Shown: piece after piece, positions 55,876 to 63,739 of the stretch
Numbering within the stretch: the stretch's first letter is position 1
How the letters are laid out: each line of letters begins with the position of its first letter
Source of the DNA: JBEBVQ01 sp964527735
GTDB taxonomy: Bacteria; Bacteroidota; Bacteroidia; Chitinophagales; Chitinophagaceae
DNA length: 64,000 nucleotides
NCBI GenBank assembly: GCA_964527735.1
Contig: CAZGPG010000020.1
Coordinates: 9,180-73,179 of the forward strand
Reading direction: 5' to 3'
The notes under the pieces: model-generated
Told to the model about the DNA's origin: nothing
The model's database searches: none
Seen by the model: the letters and a program-made list of their open reading frames with translations, nothing else
Translations under genes and position numbers: made by a program

Positions 55876-58338
55876 TCACCGTAGCAGTGTCACATCTCCT
55901 TTTTGCCGGATCATTTTTCCGGTATGGGTCTCTGCTTCTATGGTATAGTAGTACGTACCTACCTCTGCCGGAGCGCCGTTGTAGCTGCCGTCCCAGCCTA
56001 CAGCATCACTACTCCCCTGCCCGCTCCATACCTCACGACCCCAGCGGTCGAAAATGTGAAAGCTGCTGACAGTTACGGCAGCGCCTCCTATAGCCGGACG
56101 AAACATGTCATTGCGCCCGTCACCATTGGGCGTAAACGCTGTCGGCAAAAACAACACCGGATGAGTGGTAACCAGTACCGATACGGTGTCTACACAGCCA
56201 TAGTCAGACTCACCCATCACCGTGTAGGTACGGGTGGTATCAGCATCTGTTTGTTGACTATAGGCCGACTGATCTGAAAAAAGTTGCTCCGGCAGCCAGG
56301 CTGTGATACGGTATGGCTCCGGGGCTGAGGTGTGCAGCAGCGTAGATTCCCCCATGTTCAGCAGATCGGGTGTGGCGGTGAGCGAAAGACTGAGTTCCTT
56401 TACATAGATGTTTTTAACGGCCGTATCCTTGCACCCTTCTATATTCTCCGCTATCAGCAGCGCTTTATATATTCCTGCCCGCGCATAAACATGTGTAACG
56501 GCACGTTCTCTTGCAGTATCTCCGTTCCCCAAAAGCCATTTCCACATAAGTGCGTCTGAAGTATTGGTAAACAACAGAGGATCTCCTTTGCAGATGATCG
56601 TATCACCGTCAAACGAAACGGGTGGCAGCGGTAAAGGCAATACTTCAGCATACAGCGTAGTATCGCAGCCGGATGTGGTAGTAAGCTGTACTGAATAGCG
56701 ACCGGCAGCTATTCCGGCCAGTGTATCACTGTAATCAGTTCCCGCCTGTCGGATGACATGCCCCTCGCTGTTCCGCCAGGTATAGTTGAAGCCTGTGTTA
56801 TCGGCAGGAAGAATGGTAATGCTGCCATTTGGTTCATTCGGACAGCTATAATTTTCGGGACCGATATACGGCAGCTGTGCAAATCGGACTTCGAAGCTGT
56901 CTATGTGCAGCGTACAACGACCATCTGTGTATTGTACCGAGTAGATACCAGGGCGGCTGACAATACGGGCAGGTTGATCACTACCATCGTCCCAGTGATA
57001 GCAACTGCCCGGAGTACCGGCCTGCAGGGTGATGCTGTCGCGGAAACAGGCGGCTACCTGCTTTACACCGTTATATACCGTATCCTGTTTGGGAGGAATC
57101 ACAATGTCCGGTGGCAGATCTATACCAGCATTACCCGGGTGCCAAATAATATTCGGTGCGGGGTTGCATGCGCGTCCGGGTAAGTTTGGGTGGTTGATAA
57201 CATGAAGTCCGCCGGTGTACCGTGGAGCAAGTGTCGATGGTCCTCTAAATGCGTTGGTGCCGTTAAAGTGGCCATTACTAAAATATATTTTACCATCCGT
57301 ACCGTTCTTCAGATCTGCCAGGGGATCCGCCCATGGATCCCAACCAAAGAAATGCAATACCCAATAAACGGGGTTTTCGAACACCAGTGTTTTGGAAGCC
57401 CTGATGGCCGCCGGTGTAGGCCGGGTCAGGTCAAACTGGTACAACCTGCCGCCCGAGTCAGCGTAGGTGGTGGCATAGAGCTTACTATTATCGGGCGAAA
57501 AGCAGACGCCATAATAATAATCCCCGTCTGTAGTGACCAATACCGGATTACTCACCCTTCCACTACACTTCTCAAACTCAAACACCTCAATAGCGCCTTT
57601 GGCAACAATAGCCAGCTTGCGCCCATCAGGGGAAGCTTTCAATACACCCTGATACACGTTGCCCTCATAATCGCTTACGGGCAGCAGACCTACTTCGGAG
57701 ATCACCGGACCGGGCTGTACGCCGGCGGACGTTACTGCAAATACGCGGAACTCCTTCGCGTACCGGGAGCGGTATACCAGCCAGTTGCCGGCACAGCCTT
57801 GTACAGAAACGGTTTTTGCGTTCATGGTAATGCCGTCTCTTCCGGCAAAGCTGTTGAGCGATACATTTTTATACTGCGGCATGACGGCGCCCTGTCCGTT
57901 GTTGGCATCCATATCCACAAGCGTATAATGCAGCCCGCCATTTCGGTGGGTGAAAATGGCATAGCGGCTGCCCTGACCGGGTACAGGCATAATGACCGGC
58001 GGCATGCTGTAACCCGTACCTCCTCCGGGATAGATCAGGTCAGCGCCGTGGGGCATCACCTGCCCGGTGCGGTTATAAACCGTTCTGCCGTTGGTAAAGA
58101 AAAGCGGTTGCCCTGCGGCATTGCATATGGCATTGCTGGCGGATATGCTACCGGTAAAGTTGTAGGGAGGATTGCCGAAATGGATGAATTGGGGAGCACC
58201 GCCTGTAAAGTCTATCCCGTTGCGTGTGCCGCCTAAGGGGACACCGTTGACCATCCAGATATTTTGCTCGCCCTGGGCATACAGCAACAACGGGAAAAGC
58301 AGGCTTATGGTAAGTATATAGCGTACCTGTGCATTCAT
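55876..58338 (-). CDS. Large PKD protein with gliding-type (type B) T9SS domain
   Basis: An 820-residue secreted protein. Signal peptide (near LLYAQ), an N-terminal region (about 20-420) with WD40/YVTN-like strand repeats such as SPDNSKLYATTY, then PKD domains (about 480-700) with NPAF-like and AGIYKALLIAEN strands, and the type B sorting domain TAFTPNGDGRNDMF / IFDRWGREVW. It has the layout of gliding-motility-associated surface proteins. Its stop codon (55876-55878) sits inside the repeat GGTGATGGCTTCGAC. The region upstream holds the rod-shaped RNA structure at 58519-58636. Confidence 0.85.
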   Translation of the reverse strand: MNAQVRYILTISLLFPLLLYAQGEQNIWMVNGVPLGGTRNGIDFTGGAPQFIHFGNPPYNFTGSISASNAICNAAGQPLFFTNGRTVYNRTGQVMPHGADLIYPGGGTGYSMPPVIMPVPGQGSRYAIFTHRNGGLHYTLVDMDANNGQGAVMPQYKNVSLNSFAGRDGITMNAKTVSVQGCAGNWLVYRSRYAKEFRVFAVTSAGVQPGPVISEVGLLPVSDYEGNVYQGVLKASPDGRKLAIVAKGAIEVFEFEKCSGRVSNPVLVTTDGDYYYGVCFSPDNSKLYATTYADSGGRLYQFDLTRPTPAAIRASKTLVFENPVYWVLHFFGWDPWADPLADLKNGTDGKIYFSNGHFNGTNAFRGPSTLAPRYTGGLHVINHPNLPGRACNPAPNIIWHPGNAGIDLPPDIVIPPKQDTVYNGVKQVAACFRDSITLQAGTPGSCYHWDDGSDQPARIVSRPGIYSVQYTDGRCTLHIDSFEVRFAQLPYIGPENYSCPNEPNGSITILPADNTGFNYTWRNSEGHVIRQAGTDYSDTLAGIAAGRYSVQLTTTSGCDTTLYAEVLPLPLPPVSFDGDTIICKGDPLLFTNTSDALMWKWLLGNGDTARERAVTHVYARAGIYKALLIAENIEGCKDTAVKNIYVKELSLSLTATPDLLNMGESTLLHTSAPEPYRITAWLPEQLFSDQSAYSQQTDADTTRTYTVMGESDYGCVDTVSVLVTTHPVLFLPTAFTPNGDGRNDMFRPAIGGAAVTVSSFHIFDRWGREVWSGQGSSDAVGWDGSYNGAPAEVGTYYYTIEAETHTGKMIRQKGDVTLLR

Positions 58339-58489
58339 CTCCGTTTACTTTGAGATTAGAAAATTGAGGGCATAGCTCCGCCAGGGCCGCAAATGCAGCG
58401 GGTTTATGGCTTGAGCCATACTAAGCAGTATAGGTTCTCAGGAAATGAATCTTTGACCGGCCTGAAAAGGCGGGCAAATAAGTGAGGCA

Positions 58490-58735
58490 CACAAAAAGGC
58501 GTGGGCCCATCAACTTACCGACTTGAGGCCGTGAGAATAGCCCTTCCAACGATAAGTGACAGGAACCCACGCCCGGGTCGTGAGTCCGTTCACTTTGTGC
58601 TCTCGTTGGAATTGAAATTTCTCACGTTTCAAGTCGAGATTCATCAAAGCGAAGACTTCGAATTAGTTATTGAAGCATCGCAAAACTACATCTAAACATG
58701 CTTTATTCAATGCTATGCCTTGTAGTTTCAATGCA
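58490..58735 (-). ncRNA. Candidate structured RNA with a rod-like fold (6S-like?)
   Basis: An RNA from this strand would fold into one long rod: CGACTTGA/TCAAGTCG (58519-58526, 58629-58636), CGTGAGAA/TTCTCACG (58530-58537, 58619-58626), TTCCAACGA/TCGTTGGAA (58544-58552, 58603-58611), AAGTGA/TCACTT (58554-58559, 58590-58595), then CACG/CGTG near the tip, with internal loops, about 38 pairs in 118 nt. A competing stem GGCGTGGG (58498-58505) / CCCACGCC (58566-58573) is followed on the minus strand by TTTTT, as in a terminator. The promoter box TAtaTTTG lies upstream. A 6S-type RNA is possible; the strand is not certain. Confidence 0.5.
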
Positions 58736-58741
58736 AATATA
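58734..58741 (-). promoter_or_regulatory. Candidate promoter -7 box (TAtaTTTG) for the structured RNA
   Basis: Read on the minus strand this is an exact TAnnTTTG match. It would start an RNA near 58727 that runs through the rod at 58519-58636 and ends at the T run near 58494. Confidence 0.4.
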
Positions 58742-58824
58742 AGAAACAGTTTTGAAAATGTGAGCGTTGTCACAATTTTACTACAATAATTTTTCTGGAC
58801 TTTTCGCGCAAATCCACGATAGCT

Positions 58825-59346
58825 ATGGAATCAGGGTTTGCTGAAGAGCAGAAAAAATTTGGGGAAAGGATTGTTTTTTTAAGAAAGGAAGTCTTCGGGT
58901 TAACTCAAGAAAGGTTTGCCGAACTATGCGGTATCCAAAGAACTGAGCTCAGCAGGATCGAGAATGGTAAAAAGAATTTTGAATTTCTCACATTAGTTAA
59001 ACTTGGAAATGGATTTGCACTTGAACTGGTAAACCTATTTGATTATGAAAATAAACTCCCTCTTATCAAACGACGTCGTGGCGACATTTTAAAGCGGGCA
59101 TTTGCTGAAAGGATAGCTTTGGGCAAAAGAATAATAGAGATTAGAAAACGTAAGCAAAAACTGCAGCTTGAATTAGAAGTCGAGATCAACATTTGGAGTA
59201 GCGACATTAGCAGAATTGAAAATGCCCAACTTAACATGAAGTTCTTTTCACTCTTTCGTATAGGCACAGTAGGCTTGAAGGAACCTCTTATTGAGTTATT
59301 TAATTACACTACCCTTCCATCCAAATCATTACCAAAAAACAAGTGA
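58825..59346 (+). CDS. Tandem helix-turn-helix (XRE-like) regulator
   Basis: A 173-residue protein with two copies of an XRE-type domain. The first (about 10-68) is complete: FGERIVFLRKEVFGLTQERF ... RTELSRIENGKKN. The second (about 95-160) repeats the same pattern with a degenerate recognition region (LGKRIIEIRKRKQKLQLELE ... SSDISRIENAQLN), which fits an internal duplication. It may be a dimer-like single-chain repressor. It begins the AT-richer region and is followed after 4 bases by the small gene at 59351. Targets unknown. Confidence 0.8.
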   Translation: MESGFAEEQKKFGERIVFLRKEVFGLTQERFAELCGIQRTELSRIENGKKNFEFLTLVKLGNGFALELVNLFDYENKLPLIKRRRGDILKRAFAERIALGKRIIEIRKRKQKLQLELEVEINIWSSDISRIENAQLNMKFFSLFRIGTVGLKEPLIELFNYTTLPSKSLPKNK

Positions 59347-59350
59347 CCAA

Positions 59351-59602
59351 ATGAATTTTAAATGGTCAATTGACGGCAAAATGGTCTCCCTAAATGATAT
59401 CATTTCGATTTCACCGATTGTTGCGTATAAAGCACAATGGTGTGCTGATAAGTTTTTGAAATTTCAGAGTGAATTTCCGGACGCAATAGTTTTTCTCAAT
59501 TATTCCACGGTAGAGAAAATGTTTAAGGCTACTGCGGATGTAGTATTATTGGCGCTGGTGAGTTTTGAGGTAGCGGATGAGAAGACGGCGGCGGTGAATT
59601 GA
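59351..59602 (+). CDS. Small hypothetical protein next to the tandem HTH gene
   Basis: An 83-residue soluble protein with strand and helix content (MNFKWSIDGKMVSLNDI). The ATG 59351 lies 4 bases after the stop codon of the regulator, suggesting co-transcription. I do not recognise it; a regulator/partner pair of this size could be a toxin-antitoxin unit, but nothing in the sequence shows that. Confidence 0.55.
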   Translation: MNFKWSIDGKMVSLNDIISISPIVAYKAQWCADKFLKFQSEFPDAIVFLNYSTVEKMFKATADVVLLALVSFEVADEKTAAVN

Positions 59603-59700
59603 AAAGAGCCGGGAATTACATATATTTTTTGTTATTTAGGTTTTTTATTTATTTTAGTGTTTCTTATTCAATAAAGTCTTCGTTTAAATGATACGCCTTA

Positions 59701-60435
59701 TTATTTTTTCCACCACCCCAATATCCCATTCACCAACTCCTCCGCAGCCACCTTCCCCGTCACCTTGAGTGAAGTCAGTTCCATAGCCAGCATCGCTTTT
59801 TCGTCCTGCAGACGCTCCTGGAAAAATGCTTCGTCTATCTCTCCCCTCGCCCACCGTTCATAAAGGCGTGTAAGCCGGGCCTGCTTGTCGGACATGTAGG
59901 TCGTTACCAATGCAGCGGCTTTACGTTTGTTCCTTTTCACCGTAGCCCGTACCATATCTGTCAGCTCACGGATCAGTTCGTTGTTTTCTGTTGGCATAGT
60001 GATAGATTGAACGGGGTATGGATTTTTACGGTTGAGGTGGCGCTCCGTCAGCAGCAGGCGCTTCCAGTAGTCTTTTATATAGTCGTTGTAGGATTCGGCT
60101 TCGCCACGGCTAAAGAAGTCTTTCTTCCGGTGATAGGTTCTGTACTGCCTGAATTTTTTATCCAAAGTATCTGTCATAGCAAGGAGATCCCGGCCTTTCT
60201 TCCGCGCTTCGTTCTGCATGCGGATGGAGTTGATTTCGGCATCTGCCGGGAGTTCGATCATGTCGAGGTACAGGCGGTTGGTGAGTTTGGCGGCGGCGGT
60301 GACCTGCCGGTCTATCTCTGCCTCATAGGACGGGGCAAAGGCTACCCGGCAGGCGGTAACGGACAGCAGGCACACGAATAACAACAGCAACAGCCGACGG
60401 AATCTTATAACAGCAGAAACGGTATACAGACGCAT
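59701..60435 (-). CDS. Hypothetical lipoprotein with long helices
   Basis: A 244-residue predicted lipoprotein: basic start, hydrophobic leader and lipobox LLSVTAC (Cys near 29 from ATG 60435). The mature part is strongly helical and charged (coiled-coil-like), with no recognisable domain. It stands alone, divergent from the CoiA-like gene. Function unknown. Confidence 0.65.
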   Translation of the reverse strand: MRLYTVSAVIRFRRLLLLLFVCLLSVTACRVAFAPSYEAEIDRQVTAAAKLTNRLYLDMIELPADAEINSIRMQNEARKKGRDLLAMTDTLDKKFRQYRTYHRKKDFFSRGEAESYNDYIKDYWKRLLLTERHLNRKNPYPVQSITMPTENNELIRELTDMVRATVKRNKRKAAALVTTYMSDKQARLTRLYERWARGEIDEAFFQERLQDEKAMLAMELTSLKVTGKVAAEELVNGILGWWKK

Positions 60436-60500
60436 GAACAAACAGGTTGAGGGATAAACCGGGTTATCTCATGGTGAAGGAGTTGAATGGGTTTGTCGTA

Positions 60501-60522
60501 CGAAAATAAACATTTATTTTCG
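60501..60522. promoter_or_regulatory. Perfect CGAAAATAAA palindrome upstream of the CoiA-like gene
   Basis: 10-bp perfect arms CGAAAATAAA / TTTATTTTCG with a CA centre, 18 bases before the ATG at 60541. The position suggests an operator, perhaps for a helix-turn-helix regulator such as the one at 58825. This is inference. Confidence 0.35.
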
Positions 60523-60540
60523 GATGATAGATGGCTTACA

Positions 60541-61356
60541 ATGAAATATGCAATTGTTAATGGTACTAAGACCGAAGCGACTAAAGGAGTGAAAGGTGTT
60601 TGTCCAAGTTGCGGTTCAGCATTAATCGCAAAATGCGGGGACCGGAAAATAAACCATTGGGCACATAAGGGAAACCGAATTTGCGACCCCTGGTGGGAAC
60701 CAGAAACAGAATGGCACCGCTCCTGGAAAAATAATTACGCTGTTGAATGGCAGGAAATCTCTATGCCTGATGAACGGACCGGTGAAAAACATATTGCGGA
60801 TGTTCGTACTGCCGATAATCTCGTGATTGAATTTCAGCATTCACATATTGACCCGCAAGAGCAAACCGCACGCGAGAAGTTTTACGAAAACATGGTTTGG
60901 GTAGTAGATGGCACACGTTTAAAATGGGACTATCCCCGGTTTCTTAAAGGTAGAAGCGATTTTCGCGGCACCGATAAACCAGGTGTTTTTTTAGTTGAGT
61001 TTACAGATGAGGTTTTCCCTTCTGCCTGGCTTCACAGTTCAGTGCCGGTTATTTTTGACTTTAAAGGGTTAGAAATATTAAACGATACTAACGATATACG
61101 AAATCATCTTTATTGCTTGTTTCCCCAACGAATTGACAGATATGCAATACTTGCTGAAATATCACGCAATGCGTTCATAAATACGTCTATTAATGGGAAA
61201 TGGTCATCAAGCGTTCGCGGCCTCATTGAGCATTTTATCCATCTAAAACAGGAACAGCAACGAATAGCAAAACAACTATTGCAGACAAACATAAGACAGA
61301 GGGAATCTCCATATATATTCGAACGTGGACGGTGGAAAAAACGACGGCGTTTCTGA
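60541..61356 (+). CDS. Competence protein CoiA-like nuclease
   Basis: A 271-residue protein with the CoiA layout: an N-terminal treble-clef zinc motif CPSCGSALIAKCGDRKINHWAHKG followed by a restriction-like nuclease core (TEWHRSWKNNY, then the acidic HIADVRTADNLVIEFQHS with the candidate catalytic D/E-x-K residues). ATG 60541 (MKYAIVNGTKTEA) is the usual family start, although an ATG at 60487 has a Shine-Dalgarno-like AAGGAG. Family members take part in DNA uptake or processing; the precise role here is unknown. Confidence 0.8.
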   Translation: MKYAIVNGTKTEATKGVKGVCPSCGSALIAKCGDRKINHWAHKGNRICDPWWEPETEWHRSWKNNYAVEWQEISMPDERTGEKHIADVRTADNLVIEFQHSHIDPQEQTAREKFYENMVWVVDGTRLKWDYPRFLKGRSDFRGTDKPGVFLVEFTDEVFPSAWLHSSVPVIFDFKGLEILNDTNDIRNHLYCLFPQRIDRYAILAEISRNAFINTSINGKWSSSVRGLIEHFIHLKQEQQRIAKQLLQTNIRQRESPYIFERGRWKKRRRF

Positions 61357-61596
61357 TTTATGACCTCATGCGCGTTGCGGCCTGTTCATTTTCTGATTCT
61401 GTTGTCCTCTTCCCTGGCGGTTCTTCAGACGCTGCGCCTCAGCATTAAAAATGCCTTCCCTCTGATTTTACTCACATGGTAGCTTCTTACCTCTTTTGAG
61501 TGTACATCTACCATTATATTATCTTATTAAAGAGGTTAGAAAGATCATTTTCTACTTTGTGGAATATATGTAATTTAGACTATCATAACATTTATT

Positions 61597-62238
61597 ATGT
61601 TTCTTATTTACGGTACCCGAACAGCCAGAATAAAAAAATACCTGCACGAACAGCAGCATTGTAAAGCCTGCGGAGGATACGATATGCAGGTTAAAGTATA
61701 CAGAAAGTACTATCATGCCTTCTTTATTCCAGTTCTTCCTGTTGGCGATAAGCACGTCGAAATAAGATGTAATAGCTGTGGAACCCCTATGATGCTGATG
61801 ACAATCAAGCAACACTATGAAAAGACCACAAGAACGCCGTTTTACCTGTACACCGCCCCGATTCTTCTTGCATGTGCGATTCTGATGGGCATTTATGCCA
61901 ACATCAACACTCAGAAAGAAAAGAAATTATTTATCGCCCACCCGCAGGTAGGTGACATATACACCATCAGGACAGACGAGCATCAATCCAGGACTTATTT
62001 TTTTCTCAGGGTCATTGACATTAGGGGAGACACCGTCGTTACCTGCCGCAATAAAATGGATTATTACAGGTTTGCCCGCAAACTGGACGACAATGATTAT
62101 TTTGTAACAGACAAGGAAATACTTTACACTAAAGAACAGTTGAAACAAATGCTTGAAAAGATGATCATTAATGCCGTTAAGCGTGATTATGACAATGATG
62201 ATGGCTTTAATCGTATCGAACAGTGGAGATCAGAATAA
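61597..62238 (+). CDS. Zinc-ribbon membrane protein
   Basis: A 213-residue protein with an N-terminal zinc ribbon (C-x-x-C near 22-25 and C-x-x-C near 58-61), one membrane helix (about 84-102, FYLYTAPILLACAILMGIYA), and a cytoplasmic or periplasmic domain with strands and a C-terminal helix. The N-terminus (MFLIYGTRTARIKKY) resembles the zinc-ribbon family often found in Bacteroidota next to unrelated genes. Function unknown. In the AT-richer accessory stretch. Confidence 0.65.
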   Translation: MFLIYGTRTARIKKYLHEQQHCKACGGYDMQVKVYRKYYHAFFIPVLPVGDKHVEIRCNSCGTPMMLMTIKQHYEKTTRTPFYLYTAPILLACAILMGIYANINTQKEKKLFIAHPQVGDIYTIRTDEHQSRTYFFLRVIDIRGDTVVTCRNKMDYYRFARKLDDNDYFVTDKEILYTKEQLKQMLEKMIINAVKRDYDNDDGFNRIEQWRSE

Positions 62239-62508
62239 ACGGAACATTTCATGAGTATTCATAAAGTGGTTGACTTCCCAAACAACCGATCGTTGACCCG
62301 GATTAGAAATAAACCCGGTCAGGGAAGCCACCCCCGCATTTGTCTATCATTACATGAATTCTGTTTGTGTTGTGTTACGGTTAAAAATTTCCCGACACTC
62401 TGAAACAGGTTACGAAATGACACCGGAACAATTCGAACAGCATATAGCGCTTTCTGATTTTTGCTGAATCACATATAATATCATAATTTTACGTATAACA
62501 TATTTCGT
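62239..62508. other. Intergenic region with hairpin and a 16-codon relic-like frame
   Basis: A 270-base gap. An imperfect hairpin with TGACCCGG/CCCGGTCA arms (62293-62318) inside a GTGG...CCAC pairing may end the zinc-ribbon transcript. A 16-codon frame (62417-62467) reads MTPEQFEQHIALSDFC; its first eight residues resemble the start of Mrr-type restriction endonucleases, so it may be a relic. Confidence 0.35.
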
Positions 62509-63651
62509 ATGCTTGCGCAAGACAACAAACCCTTGTTCTTATTTGGTAACGGCTTGTCTATTGCCTTATTGCCAGACTTCTCACTAAAGAAGATAACTAA
62601 CAAATTCATTTCAAGTCTCAGCGGGGACAAAAAGGCATACCTGTGTGAACTTTGTGGAGGTGAATCCAACCTGAGTTTCGACGATTTCGAACTTAACTTC
62701 TCTCTCCTTGAAGACGCATACGGAAGTTTAAAGAAGTACCGCAGATTCATAGAAACGCAGGCGGGTAAGCTACTGCTCTCAAAATTTAACCTTCCTAATC
62801 CAGATTTAATAAAGCACGAAGAGATTATCAAAGCATTATACGATGAATATATCTTTCAAATACTTGGCCTCATACACGGCAACGTTACCAAGGTGGCTAT
62901 CGAGAAAAAATTAGACAAGTTTTCGGCGTTTTTAAAGAACCAGTTGGAGAACTGTTCCAAAGGATATGTATTTACACTAAATTACGACTTGCTTGCAGAA
63001 ACAATTCTACTTGAACAGATAGGAAGTGGACGTTTTACAGACTTCTGCTCTCCCACAGGTTATTTTAAGGGAACACAAATAGCAAAGTATGACTTTGATC
63101 CTGCATTGAATGATAATCGATATGGTGAACACTATTCCTCTGCGAGCATAGAATTGCACCACCTACACGGATCACTCTCAATGTTCTATGATTACGAGAG
63201 AAATAAGGCTATCAAGATCAAAAGTGAGGATATTTTGATTAACAACGTCTACAGCACTATACACAAAGAAAAGTGGACATTGTACCCAGCTATTATAACA
63301 GGAGGAGGCAAGTCAACTAAGATGAATGAATATCCATTTGAATTTTACTTTAGAAATTTCAAAGACTACTCTACCTATGGCAAGTACAATAAGCTGTTCA
63401 TCGTGGGTTATAGCTTTCGTGACGAGCATGTTAACGAGTTAATAAAACGGTGGATGAAAGCTATGGAAAGCTACTCAAAAGGCCTTCTCATTGTTGACTA
63501 CCAGGCGACAGTTGAACAACAAAATGAATTTAAGAAATTTGTAAGGAGTAAGATAAGGAAGAAACCCGCCATCCCGGATGAATGCTTCGAGTTTGGCGGG
63601 GTGAATGCGATAAAAGATGTTGTCGGAACAAAGATTCGCGAGCAACTGTAA
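62509..63651 (+). CDS. SIR2-like domain protein (candidate antiphage NADase)
   Basis: A 380-residue protein with the SIR2-like fold pattern: FLFGNGLSIALLP near the start (nucleotide-binding glycines), FTLNYDLLAE (catalytic-region N and D), the HHLHGSLSMF segment (catalytic-region His) and GYSFRDEHVNELI. These motifs resemble stand-alone SIR2-domain proteins that deplete NAD in defence systems. No fused sensor domain and no second gene of a known defence pair is adjacent. It sits at the end of the AT-richer stretch. A different nucleotide-hydrolase role is possible. Confidence 0.75.
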   Translation: MLAQDNKPLFLFGNGLSIALLPDFSLKKITNKFISSLSGDKKAYLCELCGGESNLSFDDFELNFSLLEDAYGSLKKYRRFIETQAGKLLLSKFNLPNPDLIKHEEIIKALYDEYIFQILGLIHGNVTKVAIEKKLDKFSAFLKNQLENCSKGYVFTLNYDLLAETILLEQIGSGRFTDFCSPTGYFKGTQIAKYDFDPALNDNRYGEHYSSASIELHHLHGSLSMFYDYERNKAIKIKSEDILINNVYSTIHKEKWTLYPAIITGGGKSTKMNEYPFEFYFRNFKDYSTYGKYNKLFIVGYSFRDEHVNELIKRWMKAMESYSKGLLIVDYQATVEQQNEFKKFVRSKIRKKPAIPDECFEFGGVNAIKDVVGTKIREQL

Positions 63652-63739
63652 GTATCCGTTTTTCAAGGAAAAAGTTAAACGGTTTTTCGGAAAGCGTTTA
63701 AACTCATAACAGAAATAACTACCGGTCAACCAAACATGA

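Larger units (their letters stand above)
58339..58824. other. Intergenic region with a strong RNA fold
   Basis: A 486-base gap between divergent genes. The notable content is the rod-shaped inverted structure at 58519-58636 and its flanking terminator-like stem. A short hairpin AAACTACA/TGTAGTTT (58683-58690, 58721-58728) and the promoter box at 58734 also lie here. No protein gene is convincing. Confidence 0.7.

Noticed and set aside
57190..58236. Long open frame on the plus strand, antisense to the type B T9SS gene
   Set aside because: It lies wholly inside a gene with clear signal peptide, PKD and sorting domains on the other strand. The translation has no recognisable domain.
58501..58695. 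64-codon plus-strand frame in the region upstream of the tandem HTH gene
   Set aside because: It coincides with the rod-shaped RNA structure, and its residues follow the inverted repeat rather than protein-like order.
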